Origin: an uncultured Bacteroidota bacterium
GTDB lineage: Bacteria; Bacteroidota; Bacteroidia; Bacteroidales; SZUA-534
Reading direction: 5' to 3'
Assembly: GCA_937885735.1 (NCBI GenBank)
Contig: CALABN010000365.1
Coordinates: forward strand, 1 to 14,653
DNA length: 14,653 nucleotides
Shown here: positions 1 through 7,616 of the stretch, piece by piece
Layout of the letters: each line of letters begins with the position of its first letter
How positions within the stretch are numbered: position 1 is the stretch's first letter
Notes under the pieces: generated by a model
Database searches by the model: none
What the model was told of the DNA's origin: nothing
Seen by the model: the letters and a program-made list of their open reading frames with translations, nothing else
Position numbers and translations under genes: made by a program

Positions 1-360
1 GCCCTGGATTTCGAGATAGGAAGCATCTGCGGAGGCGGAAGATACGACAACCTCACCGGCATATTCGGCCTTCCGGACATGTCAGGAGTAGGCATCAGCT
101 TCGGAGCAGACAGAATATATGACGTACTGAAAGGCCTTGGGAAATTCCCGTCAGACCTCGGATGCAGCGCAAATATCCTTTTCGCCAACATGGGTACGGA
201 AGAGACCGCATACCTGCTTCCGGTAGTATCCGCACTGCGGTCAAACGGAATTGCAGTCGAACTGTATCCTGAAAACACAAAGCTGAAGAAGCAGTTCGAT
301 TATGCCGATGCCAAATCCATACCGTTCCTGTCGATCACAGGCGGCAACGAGATGGAAAAC
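1..360 (+). CDS. hisS: Histidyl-tRNA synthetase, C-terminal fragment (partial)
   Basis: This is the C-terminal third of a class II histidyl-tRNA synthetase, the cytoplasmic enzyme that charges tRNA-His. The frame is open from base 1, so the N-terminus lies outside the window. Two signatures are visible: GGGRYDNL (fragment residues 11-18), part of the histidine-binding region, and GVGISFGADRIYDVL (28-42), which is class II motif 3. The anticodon-binding domain begins at about residue 55 (ANILFANMG) and runs to about residue 117 (ITGGNEMENG). The usual last 35-50 residues are missing. After about codon 121 the frame becomes an unrelated ABC-exporter sequence. The boundary is fuzzy (about 340-378) because EMENG-x-IN would fit either family. 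The piece uses AGA, GGA and ATA codons more than the genes to the right, which fits a different source. Identity is secure; the gene is broken at both ends. Confidence 0.9.
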
Positions 361-438
361 GGCTGCATAAACGCAACAGGTACACATGAGGAATTGCTCC
401 AAAGCAATGAGATATACAAAGAAGTATATTTTCAGCAG
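361..438 (+). pseudogene. ABC exporter ATP-binding protein, C-terminal scrap
   Basis: About 25 codons, in frame with the hisS fragment, read ATGTHEELLQSNEIYKEVYF. This resembles the end of ABC exporter nucleotide-binding domains, where G-T-H-E-E-L-L follows the H-loop region and is followed by an EIY-x-E-V-Y helix. No Walker A, signature or Walker B motif is present, and no membrane domain. The reading continues to a stop at 670-672, but after about base 441 it is only the antisense of the antiporter gene. This is not a working gene. It is a short foreign segment between two other truncated genes. The family assignment rests on a short motif but is fairly distinctive. Confidence 0.6.
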
Positions 439-1287
439 GAACACAATCTCGCTGTACAACTTACGTTCGAGTTCTGTTATTATGCCGTCGGGCAGTTTGT
501 GCTTGATTTTTTCTGGAAGGTTGATTTTGCTGTAGTTGCCAAGGACTATGCCGAATGCCAAGGACGATATAGCCCCGCTGAACCCGAAATATTCGGCCAG
601 TCCGTAGACAATGAACATAAATGCAAACGTGGTGAATTGAGTGTTTGGAAAAGTCTTTATCCAGTTCATTAGGCGAAGCCAAATGTAGCCTGCTCCAATG
701 CCCAAAACCGATGCAAGCACAAGTGATGAAATCAGTGAGCCGATTATTTTGCCGAATTCAACAATGCCAGTTGTGTAACTGTCCAGGAAACTGATTACAA
801 ACACGATACACAATACGTCAGTAAGTGCCGATTCAAGGACGAGGATTGTGCCAGGCTTTTTGTTCATATGCAACAGGCTGACCATAGGCAGGACAACGGC
901 CGACGATGTGCCTCCCATTATGAAACCTGCAATGAACGACAATAGCCACGAGTAATGAAGCATATAGTGAAGCAACGCGGCAACAATAGTCGCCGTTATG
1001 AAAAAGAAGCAGAACGTCAGTTTCGATGCTGTGCGCATTGAACCCCAAATGCTTGACAGTTCCATATTCAGGCCACCTTCAAACAAGATTATGATAAGGG
1101 CTACGTTGGTGAGCACCTTGCCAAGCATTCCAAGGCTGTCAACCGACGCCCAATTGAATATTGGCCCTATCAGAATGCCAACAATGATGAGTATCAGCAC
1201 GTCAGGAATGCGGGTTTTCTGATATAGGATTGTCAGGTAATGTGAGAAAAAATATAACAAGCCTATGCAAATGATAGTTATTTCCAT
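409..1287 (-). CDS. Cation:proton antiporter (CPA family), 3'-truncated
   Basis: Inner-membrane monovalent cation/H+ exchanger of the Na_H_Exchanger (PF00999) type. About 293 genuine residues remain, starting at ATG 1285-1287. Almost the whole length is hydrophobic helices, with conserved-looking stretches LIIVGILIGP (33-42), LFEGGLNM (68-75), GGTSSAVVLPM (about 124-134) and LESALTDVLCIV (about 150-161). The TD pair in the last stretch sits where related exchangers carry ND or a single D in the ion site. Homology runs to LLKIYFFVYL, then stops at the junction near 409-438; the remaining codons of the open frame (down to 241) are antisense of the ABC and hisS scraps. Full-length members are usually about 380 residues or more, so the last helices and any cytosolic regulatory domain are missing. 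The ion (Na+ or K+) cannot be told. Confidence 0.85.
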
Positions 1288-1443
1288 ATTGTTTCGGTGT
1301 TAAGGCATTGTACAATCCAATTGTTGTTTAAAGTTAGCATTTCAAACAATAACTGAAAATGGTTTGTGCCAATGAGATGAAAAAATAATCCATTTCTTTA
1401 ATTATTATTTACAAAGCCATTGAATGAAATGATGTATTTTGTT

Positions 1444-1480
1444 AAAAAATAATAGATTGAAAATCAATTTTTTAATCTAT
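1444..1480 (-). terminator. Probable rho-independent terminator after the YhhQ-type gene
   Basis: Arms ATAGATT (1452-1458) and AATCTAT (1474-1480) are perfect inverted repeats. Four more A:T pairs can form inside them after one mismatch, leaving a 5-nt loop. On the minus strand the hairpin is followed by a run of T (complement of 1445-1449). It lies 16 bases past the stop codon of the queuosine-precursor transporter. The stem is A/T-rich, so efficiency may be modest. Confidence 0.5.
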
Positions 1481-1496
1481 ATTATTTATACCGATG

Positions 1497-2177
1497 CTAA
1501 AAGTCGGTTATTTTGAAAGGATTGTACGAAATGTTGGTGTCGTAGGTGTCGATATTTTCAAAATTCTTGAGCCAGCGGACAATTTTATTGGTGATTGGCA
1601 GTATGAGTATTTCGTAAAATGTCTTCATTCCCATTTGGGTGAAGATAAGAATCAGCAAATCGTGGTTTGGCAAGATGCCGTAAAACGCAATGCTGAAGAA
1701 TATCAATGAATCGGTGCTTTCTCCCACAATTGTCGATGCTATGGCCCTGACAGAAAAGAATCTGTCTTTATGTAGCAGTTTCATTCTGCTCATTACATAA
1801 GCATTTAGGAATGAACCGCATAGAAACGCCACAAAACTTGCAGTCGATAGTCTTATCGTGTTGCCGAGTACGAGGCTGAATGCTGGCTGGTGTGTGAAAT
1901 TCTCCGAGCCAGGCAACAATATGCTCAATTGGAAGAAGCCGACGGCGAGGAAATTCAGCGCAAAGCCGAGCCAGATGACAAGTCGAGCCTTGCGGAATCC
2001 CCAAACCTCTGTAATCAAGTCGTTGATGATGTACGATATTGGAAAGATTATCAGGCCTGCCGTTGCTTCAATAGGCCCAATGTTGATAGTCTTTTGCTCA
2101 ATAATGTTGGATACTACAAGGCAGACTGCGAACAGCAATCCGCACAGCATAAATGCAATGGATACGCTCTTTTTCAT
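1497..2177 (-). CDS. yhhQ: Queuosine precursor transporter, YhhQ / DUF165 (VUT) family
   Basis: A 226-residue integral inner-membrane protein with about six hydrophobic segments. Members of this family (formerly DUF165) import the queuosine precursors preQ0, preQ1 or queuine, which are used to modify the wobble base of GUN-anticodon tRNAs. Family hallmarks visible are an N-terminal VVSNIIEQKTI segment, FPISYIINDLITEVWG (about 46-61) with conserved polar and acidic residues inside the membrane, and IASTIVGESTDSLIF near 146-160. Length is normal. The ATG at 2175-2177 lies 34-41 bases below a good -7 promoter match, so the start is well placed. No queuosine biosynthesis or tgt gene is in the window, so the substrate is inferred from the family. 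The gene appears monocistronic: its own promoter lies upstream, a terminator separates it from gltA, and a probable terminator follows it. Confidence 0.9.
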   Translation of the reverse strand: MKKSVSIAFMLCGLLFAVCLVVSNIIEQKTINIGPIEATAGLIIFPISYIINDLITEVWGFRKARLVIWLGFALNFLAVGFFQLSILLPGSENFTHQPAFSLVLGNTIRLSTASFVAFLCGSFLNAYVMSRMKLLHKDRFFSVRAIASTIVGESTDSLIFFSIAFYGILPNHDLLILIFTQMGMKTFYEILILPITNKIVRWLKNFENIDTYDTNISYNPFKITDF

Positions 2178-2217
2178 TGTTTCTTGTTTTTAACGTGGTT
2201 ATCAAGTACACGGTTCG

Positions 2218-2225
2218 CAAAGATA
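2218..2225 (-). promoter_or_regulatory. Bacteroidota-type -7 promoter element for yhhQ
   Basis: On the minus strand the bases read TATCTTTG, an exact match to the Bacteroidota sigma-ABfr -7 consensus TAnnTTTG. Transcription would begin near 2211, giving a leader of about 34 bases before the ATG at 2177. No convincing -33 TTTG box is seen at the expected spacing. Confidence 0.5.
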
Positions 2226-2363
2226 TATCAATTTGTGAATTGCGACATCCTAAAGTTTTAGTAACAAAAATACTTTGCTTGAATTTGCTTTTACCTGTAA
2301 CAGATTTTTTGTGAGATGTAACGTAATGTATTGAATCGATGTGAAATCATCATACGGTGTTTA

Positions 2364-2393
2364 TAAAAAAAGCCACCAATGAGGTGGCTTTTA
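2364..2393. terminator. Strong bidirectional rho-independent terminator (end of acn-icd-gltA)
   Basis: A 9-bp perfect stem, AAAGCCACC (2369-2377) with GGTGGCTTT (2383-2391), closes a 5-nt loop, AATGA. On the minus strand it is followed by seven T, making it a classic terminator about 70 bases past the gltA stop. On the plus strand it is followed by TTTTATAA, so it could work both ways, but no plus-strand gene precedes it. Confidence 0.9.
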
Positions 2394-2459
2394 TAATTGA
2401 CATTTTCAAAAGTTATAGCACAGCTTTTGGATGCACTCCCTTTCAAATTATTTATATTA

Positions 2460-3767
2460 TCATTTGTTTTTGTAAGAATGACTGATGTTACTCCCACAAT
2501 TGCTATTACTGATTTCCTCCAAACGGTGTGATGCCCAACCAGACATACGTGCAATTGCAAACATTGGTGTAAACAGTTCGCGAGGAATGTCAATGGCCTC
2601 ATAAACGAATCCAGAGAAGAAGTCGACATTTGCACAAACAGGCTTGACATTGCCGTTTTTGTATTCGGCAAGAGCCTTTGGCGCAATTTCCTCAATGTTA
2701 AGGTATAGCTGTAGTTCCTTTTCAAGACCTTTTTCCTTTGCGAGTTCAATTGCCTTCTCCTTCAACAATTGGGCACGAGGGTCGGAAACTGTATAGACAG
2801 CGTGTCCTATGCCGTAAATCTTTCCTGAACGGTCGTAGGCTTCCTTGCGAAGAATCTTCATCAAGTATGACTTGATTTCTTCCTTGTCATTCCAGTTGCT
2901 TACGTTCTTCTTGATGTTTGTCATCATTTCAAGAACCTGAAGGTTTGCACCGCCGTGCAAACGGCCTTTCAGAGAGCCAATGGCTGCCGCTGTTGCAGAA
3001 TAAGTGTCGGTCATTGCTGACGATACAAGGCGCATAGTGAACGTAGAGTTGTTGCCACCGCCGTGTTCTGCGTGCAGAATCATCATCAAGTCGAGGATTT
3101 CCGCTTCCAGAGGTGTGTATTTGTGCCCTTTAACCATATAAAGGAAGTTCTCTGCTGCTGACAAGTCGGCTTGCGGGTGACGAATTACCAACGACTTGCG
3201 GTAGAATGCGTGGCGCATTCCTTGATACGAGTAAGCAACAATGACAGGCAATTTGGCTATCAGGTTAAGCGACTGCTTTACCAGCGAAGGCAATGAGTAG
3301 TCTTCGGCAGTGTCGTCGAGTGTGTACAGAATCAGCACTGAACGGGCAAGCATATTCATTATGTCGCGTCCTCGCAACGACAGAATCATATTTGTGAAAT
3401 TGTCGTCAAGGTCGCGTTTGCCAGCCAAATGTGTTGTAAGTTCGGCCAACTGAAGTGGTGTAGGTAGCTTTCCTGTCAGCAAAAGGAATGTTGTCTCCTC
3501 GAATCCTGGACGGTGTTCTGCCTGAAATCCTTTTACAAGTTCGCGAATAGGGAACCCACGGTAACGCAGGTCTCCTTCGGTTGGAATTAGTTGGTCTCCT
3601 TCACGTTTATAGCCGACAACGTCGCCAATGTTGGTAAGGCCAACCAATACACCAGAGCCGTCAGCGTTGCGTAAGCCTCGCTTGACGTTGTATTTCTCGA
3701 ACAAATCCTTTTCGATTTGGCAAGATTGGTTGACTAAACGCGATACGTCGGAAATGAAATTTTCCAT
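2460..3767 (-). CDS. gltA: Citrate synthase (oxaloacetate + acetyl-CoA to citrate)
   Basis: First committed TCA enzyme, cytoplasmic; 435 residues from ATG 3765-3767. The substrate-binding motif LHAEHGGGNNSTF puts His235 at the E. coli His226 position. RLHGGAN gives His271 and GIGHAVY gives His322 (catalytic histidines, pig His274 and His320). DPRA gives Arg331, VDFFSG gives the catalytic Asp382, and ARMSGW gives Arg407 (E. coli Arg387). The C-terminus is odd. After HRLEEISNSN the family normally has K-I-I-R-P-A-Y and 10-20 more residues. Here it ends CGSNISHSYKNK, with no arginine where E. coli Arg407 (from the partner subunit) contacts citrate. No other frame restores the tail. It is the last gene of the operon, 10 bases after icd. 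Identity is certain; full activity is not. Confidence 0.96.
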   Translation of the reverse strand: MENFISDVSRLVNQSCQIEKDLFEKYNVKRGLRNADGSGVLVGLTNIGDVVGYKREGDQLIPTEGDLRYRGFPIRELVKGFQAEHRPGFEETTFLLLTGKLPTPLQLAELTTHLAGKRDLDDNFTNMILSLRGRDIMNMLARSVLILYTLDDTAEDYSLPSLVKQSLNLIAKLPVIVAYSYQGMRHAFYRKSLVIRHPQADLSAAENFLYMVKGHKYTPLEAEILDLMMILHAEHGGGNNSTFTMRLVSSAMTDTYSATAAAIGSLKGRLHGGANLQVLEMMTNIKKNVSNWNDKEEIKSYLMKILRKEAYDRSGKIYGIGHAVYTVSDPRAQLLKEKAIELAKEKGLEKELQLYLNIEEIAPKALAEYKNGNVKPVCANVDFFSGFVYEAIDIPRELFTPMFAIARMSGWASHRLEEISNSNCGSNISHSYKNK

Positions 3768-3777
3768 TATCTTTTAT

Positions 3778-5040
3778 TTATAGATTCTTAATTAGAGCGT
3801 CTGCAAAATCCGAAGTGGAAAGTTTTGTGGCACCTTCCATAAAACGGTGTAAATCGTAAGTCACGGTTTTCTGTGAAATAGTCTTGCTCATTGACTTGCG
3901 AATGCTTTCAGCAGCCTCGTACCAACCCATATAGTCGAGCATCATTGCGCCAGAAAGAATCAAAGAGCCAGGATTTGACACGTTTTTGCCAGTGTATTTA
4001 GGTGCAGTTCCGTGAGTTGCCTCAAAGATTGCATATCCGCTTTGGTAGTTGATGTTTGCGCCTGGTGCGATGCCGATGCCACCAACGCAAGCGGCAAGTG
4101 CATCTGAAATGTAGTCGCCGTTAAGGTTCAGGGTGGCAATTACAGAATACTCGGCAGGACGTGTCAATATTTGTTGTAGGAAAGCGTCTGCTATGCAATC
4201 TTTTATGATGATCTTTCCTGCCTTTTCAGCGGCGGCCATTTCGGCATTGGCAGCCTCCTCGCCGATTTCCTTCTTGCGTTGCTCCCATTTGTTCCAGGTG
4301 TAAACCTTGTCGCCGAATTCGCGCTCTGCCAGTTCGTAGCCCCAAATCTTGAATGCGCCTTCGGTGAACTTCATAATGTTGCCTTTGTGGACAAATGTCA
4401 CTGATGGCTTGTTGTGGTCGATGGCATACTGTATTGCGGCACGGATAAGACGCTCGGAACCGTCCTTGCTGACTGGCTTAATGCCGATGCTTGATGATTC
4501 TGGGAAACGGATTTTCTTGACACCCATTTCTTCGATGAGGAACTTCTTGATTTTCAGATTCTCGTCGGTTCCGTTCATATATTCGATGCCTGCGTATATG
4601 TCTTCGGTGTTTTCACGGAAGATGCACATATCGACAAGTTCTGGGCGCTTTACAGGCGAAGGAGTGCCTTCGTAATAGCGTACAGGACGCAAGCAAACGT
4701 ACAGGTCAAGAGTTTGGCGAAGTGCCACGTTAAGTGAGCGGATGCCACCGCCAATTGGAGTTGTAAGCGGGCCCTTGATGCCTACAAGGTATTCACGGAA
4801 TGCGTCAAGTGTCTCGTCAGGAAGCCAACTTCCAGTTGCATTGAAAGCCTTCTCGCCTGCCAAAACCTCTTTCCATTCAATTTTGCGTTTGCCGCCGTAG
4901 CATTTCTCAACGGCAGCATCCATTACTTTCTGTGATGCAGGCCAAATGTCGATGCCAATGCCGTCGCCCTGGATGTAAGGGATTATTGGATTGCTTGGAA
5001 CATTCAGTTTACCGTTGCTGATTGTGATTTTCTCTCCCAT
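3778..5040 (-). CDS. icd: Isocitrate dehydrogenase, NADP-dependent
   Basis: Oxidative decarboxylation of isocitrate to 2-oxoglutarate in the cytoplasm. The 420 residues are close to E. coli Icd (416) and align along the whole length. RSLNVALRQ (101-109) carries the substrate-binding serine that AceK phosphorylates in E. coli (here Ser102). [14 protein letters not shown] gives Tyr149, FVHKGNIMK gives Lys219, and [10 protein letters not shown] gives the metal-binding aspartates 309 and 313. HGTAPKY (343-349) and Arg399 match the residues that select NADP, so NADP is the inferred cofactor. An Ala/Glu-rich stretch around 255-275 differs from E. coli. The frame is open upstream to a Met codon at 5098-5100, but that would overlap aconitase by 55 bases. 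ATG 5038-5040 gives [10 protein letters not shown], 5 bases after the acn stop, and is preferred. Confidence 0.96.
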   Translation of the reverse strand: MGEKITISNGKLNVPSNPIIPYIQGDGIGIDIWPASQKVMDAAVEKCYGGKRKIEWKEVLAGEKAFNATGSWLPDETLDAFREYLVGIKGPLTTPIGGGIRSLNVALRQTLDLYVCLRPVRYYEGTPSPVKRPELVDMCIFRENTEDIYAGIEYMNGTDENLKIKKFLIEEMGVKKIRFPESSSIGIKPVSKDGSERLIRAAIQYAIDHNKPSVTFVHKGNIMKFTEGAFKIWGYELAEREFGDKVYTWNKWEQRKKEIGEEAANAEMAAAEKAGKIIIKDCIADAFLQQILTRPAEYSVIATLNLNGDYISDALAACVGGIGIAPGANINYQSGYAIFEATHGTAPKYTGKNVSNPGSLILSGAMMLDYMGWYEAAESIRKSMSKTISQKTVTYDLHRFMEGATKLSTSDFADALIKNL

Positions 5041-5045
5041 AACTA

Positions 5046-7313
5046 TTATTTTTTTGATTGTTTTCTGATTTGATTCAATGCGCCACCCAATTTGAACCAT
5101 TCAATTTGTGCGGCATTGTAAGTGTGGTTGACTGCTATTATCTCGCTTGTGCCGTCGGCGTGCTTGATTGTCATTTGCAGAGGGACGCCTGCCGCGAATT
5201 TCGTCAGACCGCTGATGGCGAATGTGTCATTTTCGCGAATCTTGTCGTAGTCGGCCTTGTCGGCGAATGTAAGGGCCAGCATACCTTGTTTCTTAAGGTT
5301 GGTTTCGTGGATTCGTGCAAACGATTTTGCCAAAACGACATTGACACCCAAATGGCGTGGTTCCATTGCGGCATGTTCGCGGCTTGAGCCTTCGCCGTAG
5401 TTCTCATCGCCTATGATGATGCTGCGCAGCCCTTTTGCCTTGTATGAGCGTGCAAGTTCAGGAACTGCAATGTAGTTGCCTGAAGTGGTGTCAAGCACTT
5501 GGTTGGCTTGTTCGTTGAATGCGTTGATGGCGCCAATAAGCAGGTTGTTGCTGATATTGTCGAGGTGTCCGCGGAAGCGAAGCCACTTTCCTGCCATGCT
5601 TATGTGGTCAGTCGTGCATTTTCCTTTAGCCTTGATAAGCAACTTGAGGTCGTCGAAATCCTTTCCGTCCCATTCTGCAAATGGTGTGAGCAGTTGAAGG
5701 CGTTCGCTGTCAGGATTAACCTTGATTTCGATGCCAGAACCGTCGGCTGGGGCGGCAATGAATCCGTCAGGGTCGGTCAGGAAGCCTTTTGCAGGCAACT
5801 CCTCGCCTTTTGGCGCATCTAGCATAACCTTACGGCCGTCCTCAGTTGTCAGAGTATCCTTTAGAGGGTTGAACAGCATTGAACCCGAAATAGCCATTGC
5901 GGTGACCATTTCTGGTGATGCCACAAAACCGCAAGTGTTTGGATTGCCGTCAGTGCGTTTTGCAAAGTTGCGGTTGAACGAGTGTATGATGCTGTTCTTT
6001 GCTGTCGGGTTGTCGGTGTGGCGTGCCCATTGTCCGATGCAGGGACCGCAGGCGTTGGCCATTACCAATCCGCCTATCGACTTGAATGCGTCGAGTTGTC
6101 CGTCGCGTTCGGTGGTCTTTTTCACTTGTGCCGAACCTGGCGATACGATGAATTCAGCCTTTACCTTGATGTTCTTGTCTTTTGCCTGACGAGCGACTGA
6201 AGCGGCGCGGTCAAGGTCTTCGTATGACGAGTTGGTGCAAGAGCCAATCAAGCCAACCTCCATTTTTTCAGGATAGTTGTTTTTCTTGATGTAGTCGGCA
6301 AATTCTGATATTGGTGTGGCCAAATCTGGTGAGAATGGTCCGTTTATGTATGGCTCAACCTCTGAAAGGTTTATCTCTATCAGTTGGTCGTAGAATTTTT
6401 CTGGATTGTCGTACACTTCCTTGTCGCTTGCAAGATTGTCAGCGTTTTTGTCAGCCAATGCGGCAATTTTTTCGCGGCCAGTTGCGCACAAATAGTCGTG
6501 CATCTTCTTGTCGTATGCGAATATTGATGTTGTAGCGCCAATCTCGGCACCCATATTGCATATTGTTCCTTTGCCAGTAGCCGACAACGATGCGGCACCT
6601 TCGCCGAAGTATTCTACTATGCATCCTGTTCCACCTTTTACGGTAAGCAGGCCAGCAACTTTCAGTATGATGTCTTTTGGTGATGCCCAGCCATTCAGTT
6701 TGCCTGTCAGTTTTATGCCGATGAGTTTAGGCATCTTCAACTCCCAAGGAAGACCAACCATTACGTCAACAGCGTCAGCGCCGCCAACACCTATGGCAAC
6801 CATTCCCAAACCACCTGCGTTTACAGTGTGTGAGTCGGTTCCAATCATCATTCCGCCAGGGAAAGCGTAGTTTTCAAGAAGTACTTGATGGATGATGCCT
6901 GCGCCTGGCTTCCAAAAACCGATGCCGTATTTTGCGGCAACATTGCGAAGAAAGTCGTAAACCTCGCGGTTTTGCTCATTGGCTACGGCAAGGTCCTTTT
7001 CGGCTCCCACGTTTGCCTGGATAAGGTGGTCGCAGTGTACTGTAGATGGAACCATTGTCTTGCTTTTGCCTGCATTCATAAACTGAAGCAATGCCATTTG
7101 TGCTGTTGCATCCTGCATTGCTACGCGGTTTGGTGCAAAAAGTGCGTATTCGGCGCCACGTGCATAAACCTTTTCTTCTGCCTCTGGCGACAGATGTGCA
7201 TATAATATCTTCTCACTCAATGTCATTGGACGGCCAAGCATCTTTTTCGCCTTGGCAACCTTTGCTGGCAATTCGTTGTAGAATTGCTCAATCATCTCTA
7301 AATCAAACAGCAT
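5046..7313 (-). CDS. acn: Aconitate hydratase, mitochondrial (ACO2) type
   Basis: Interconverts citrate and isocitrate through cis-aconitate using a [4Fe-4S] cluster; cytoplasmic. The 755 residues match the mitochondrial-type aconitases (about 750-780) rather than AcnB. Cluster ligands are visible as [11 protein letters not shown] (Cys359) and [10 protein letters not shown] (Cys422 and Cys425), the same spacing as Cys385/448/451 of the mammalian enzyme. The substrate loop TDSHT (159-163) and the swivel domain signature [18 protein letters not shown] are intact. It is the first gene of the acn-icd-gltA operon, with only 5 bases to icd. A -7 promoter match lies 82 bases upstream of the ATG. The start at 7311-7313 ([10 protein letters not shown]) is consistent with family N-termini. 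No degradation is seen. Confidence 0.97.
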   Translation of the reverse strand: MLFDLEMIEQFYNELPAKVAKAKKMLGRPMTLSEKILYAHLSPEAEEKVYARGAEYALFAPNRVAMQDATAQMALLQFMNAGKSKTMVPSTVHCDHLIQANVGAEKDLAVANEQNREVYDFLRNVAAKYGIGFWKPGAGIIHQVLLENYAFPGGMMIGTDSHTVNAGGLGMVAIGVGGADAVDVMVGLPWELKMPKLIGIKLTGKLNGWASPKDIILKVAGLLTVKGGTGCIVEYFGEGAASLSATGKGTICNMGAEIGATTSIFAYDKKMHDYLCATGREKIAALADKNADNLASDKEVYDNPEKFYDQLIEINLSEVEPYINGPFSPDLATPISEFADYIKKNNYPEKMEVGLIGSCTNSSYEDLDRAASVARQAKDKNIKVKAEFIVSPGSAQVKKTTERDGQLDAFKSIGGLVMANACGPCIGQWARHTDNPTAKNSIIHSFNRNFAKRTDGNPNTCGFVASPEMVTAMAISGSMLFNPLKDTLTTEDGRKVMLDAPKGEELPAKGFLTDPDGFIAAPADGSGIEIKVNPDSERLQLLTPFAEWDGKDFDDLKLLIKAKGKCTTDHISMAGKWLRFRGHLDNISNNLLIGAINAFNEQANQVLDTTSGNYIAVPELARSYKAKGLRSIIIGDENYGEGSSREHAAMEPRHLGVNVVLAKSFARIHETNLKKQGMLALTFADKADYDKIRENDTFAISGLTKFAAGVPLQMTIKHADGTSEIIAVNHTYNAAQIEWFKLGGALNQIRKQSKK

Positions 7314-7394
7314 TTTATAATTATTTAATTAATATTCAATCTTGTTGTAATCAATGCCGTGCAGATTGCATTTTTAGCCAATTTGCAACGCACG

Positions 7395-7402
7395 CAAATG
7401 TA
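7395..7402 (-). promoter_or_regulatory. Bacteroidota-type -7 element for the acn-icd-gltA operon
   Basis: The minus strand reads TACATTTG, an exact match to TAnnTTTG. Transcription would start near 7388, leaving a leader of about 75 bases before the acn ATG at 7313. I find no good -33 box at 17-23 bases, so this rests on the -7 element alone. Confidence 0.4.
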
Positions 7403-7514
7403 GTATTTTATGTGTAGTTATTTGTAATACACGGCGTTTTTACGTTTTTTGCTTAAAACAAGACATTTCGGATTGTTCCTTGACATTTTGCTTTGTGAAC
7501 AATTAATGAAGAAA

Positions 7515-7542
7515 TAGTGAATTTTAGTGAAATTATAGTGAA
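7515..7542. repeat. Three helically spaced TAGTGAA direct repeats
   Basis: TAGTGAA occurs at 7515-7521, 7525-7531 and 7536-7542, with start-to-start spacings of 10 and 11 bases, or about one DNA turn. All copies lie in the 303-base intergenic region between divergent acn and fic, upstream of the fic -7 element by about 42 bases. The rest of that region (7314-7514) holds only the acn promoter, its leader and A/T-rich sequence. A regulator lining one face of the helix is possible but not shown. Confidence 0.4.
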
Positions 7543-7583
7543 ATATTAATATGCTATTTTTATTTTTAAATAATTGTTTTAGT

Positions 7584-7591
7584 TATATTTG
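7584..7591 (+). promoter_or_regulatory. Bacteroidota-type -7 element for the fic gene
   Basis: TATATTTG matches TAnnTTTG exactly. A start near 7598 would leave about 19 bases before the ATG at 7617, typical of a Bacteroidota leader. The -33 region is only T-rich. The whole area is A/T-rich, so a chance match is possible. Confidence 0.4.
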
Positions 7592-7616
7592 TTTTAAAAT
7601 TTAATGAAATTGGAAT

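Noticed and set aside
241..408. Last 55 codons of the antiporter frame
   Set aside because: They are the antisense of the ABC and hisS segments, with no exchanger features; the real homology stops near 409.
439..672. Continuation of the hisS/ABC frame to a stop at 672
   Set aside because: It is antisense to well-conserved antiporter helices, so it is a shadow reading.
1721..2502. 12-base repeat CTCCCACAATTG at 1721-1732 and 2491-2502, near the odd citrate synthase end
   Set aside because: A few 12-base matches are expected by chance in a window this long, and the flanks do not match.
5041..5100. Longer icd start at 5100
   Set aside because: It would overlap the aconitase end by 55 bases; the Met at 5040 matches family N-termini.
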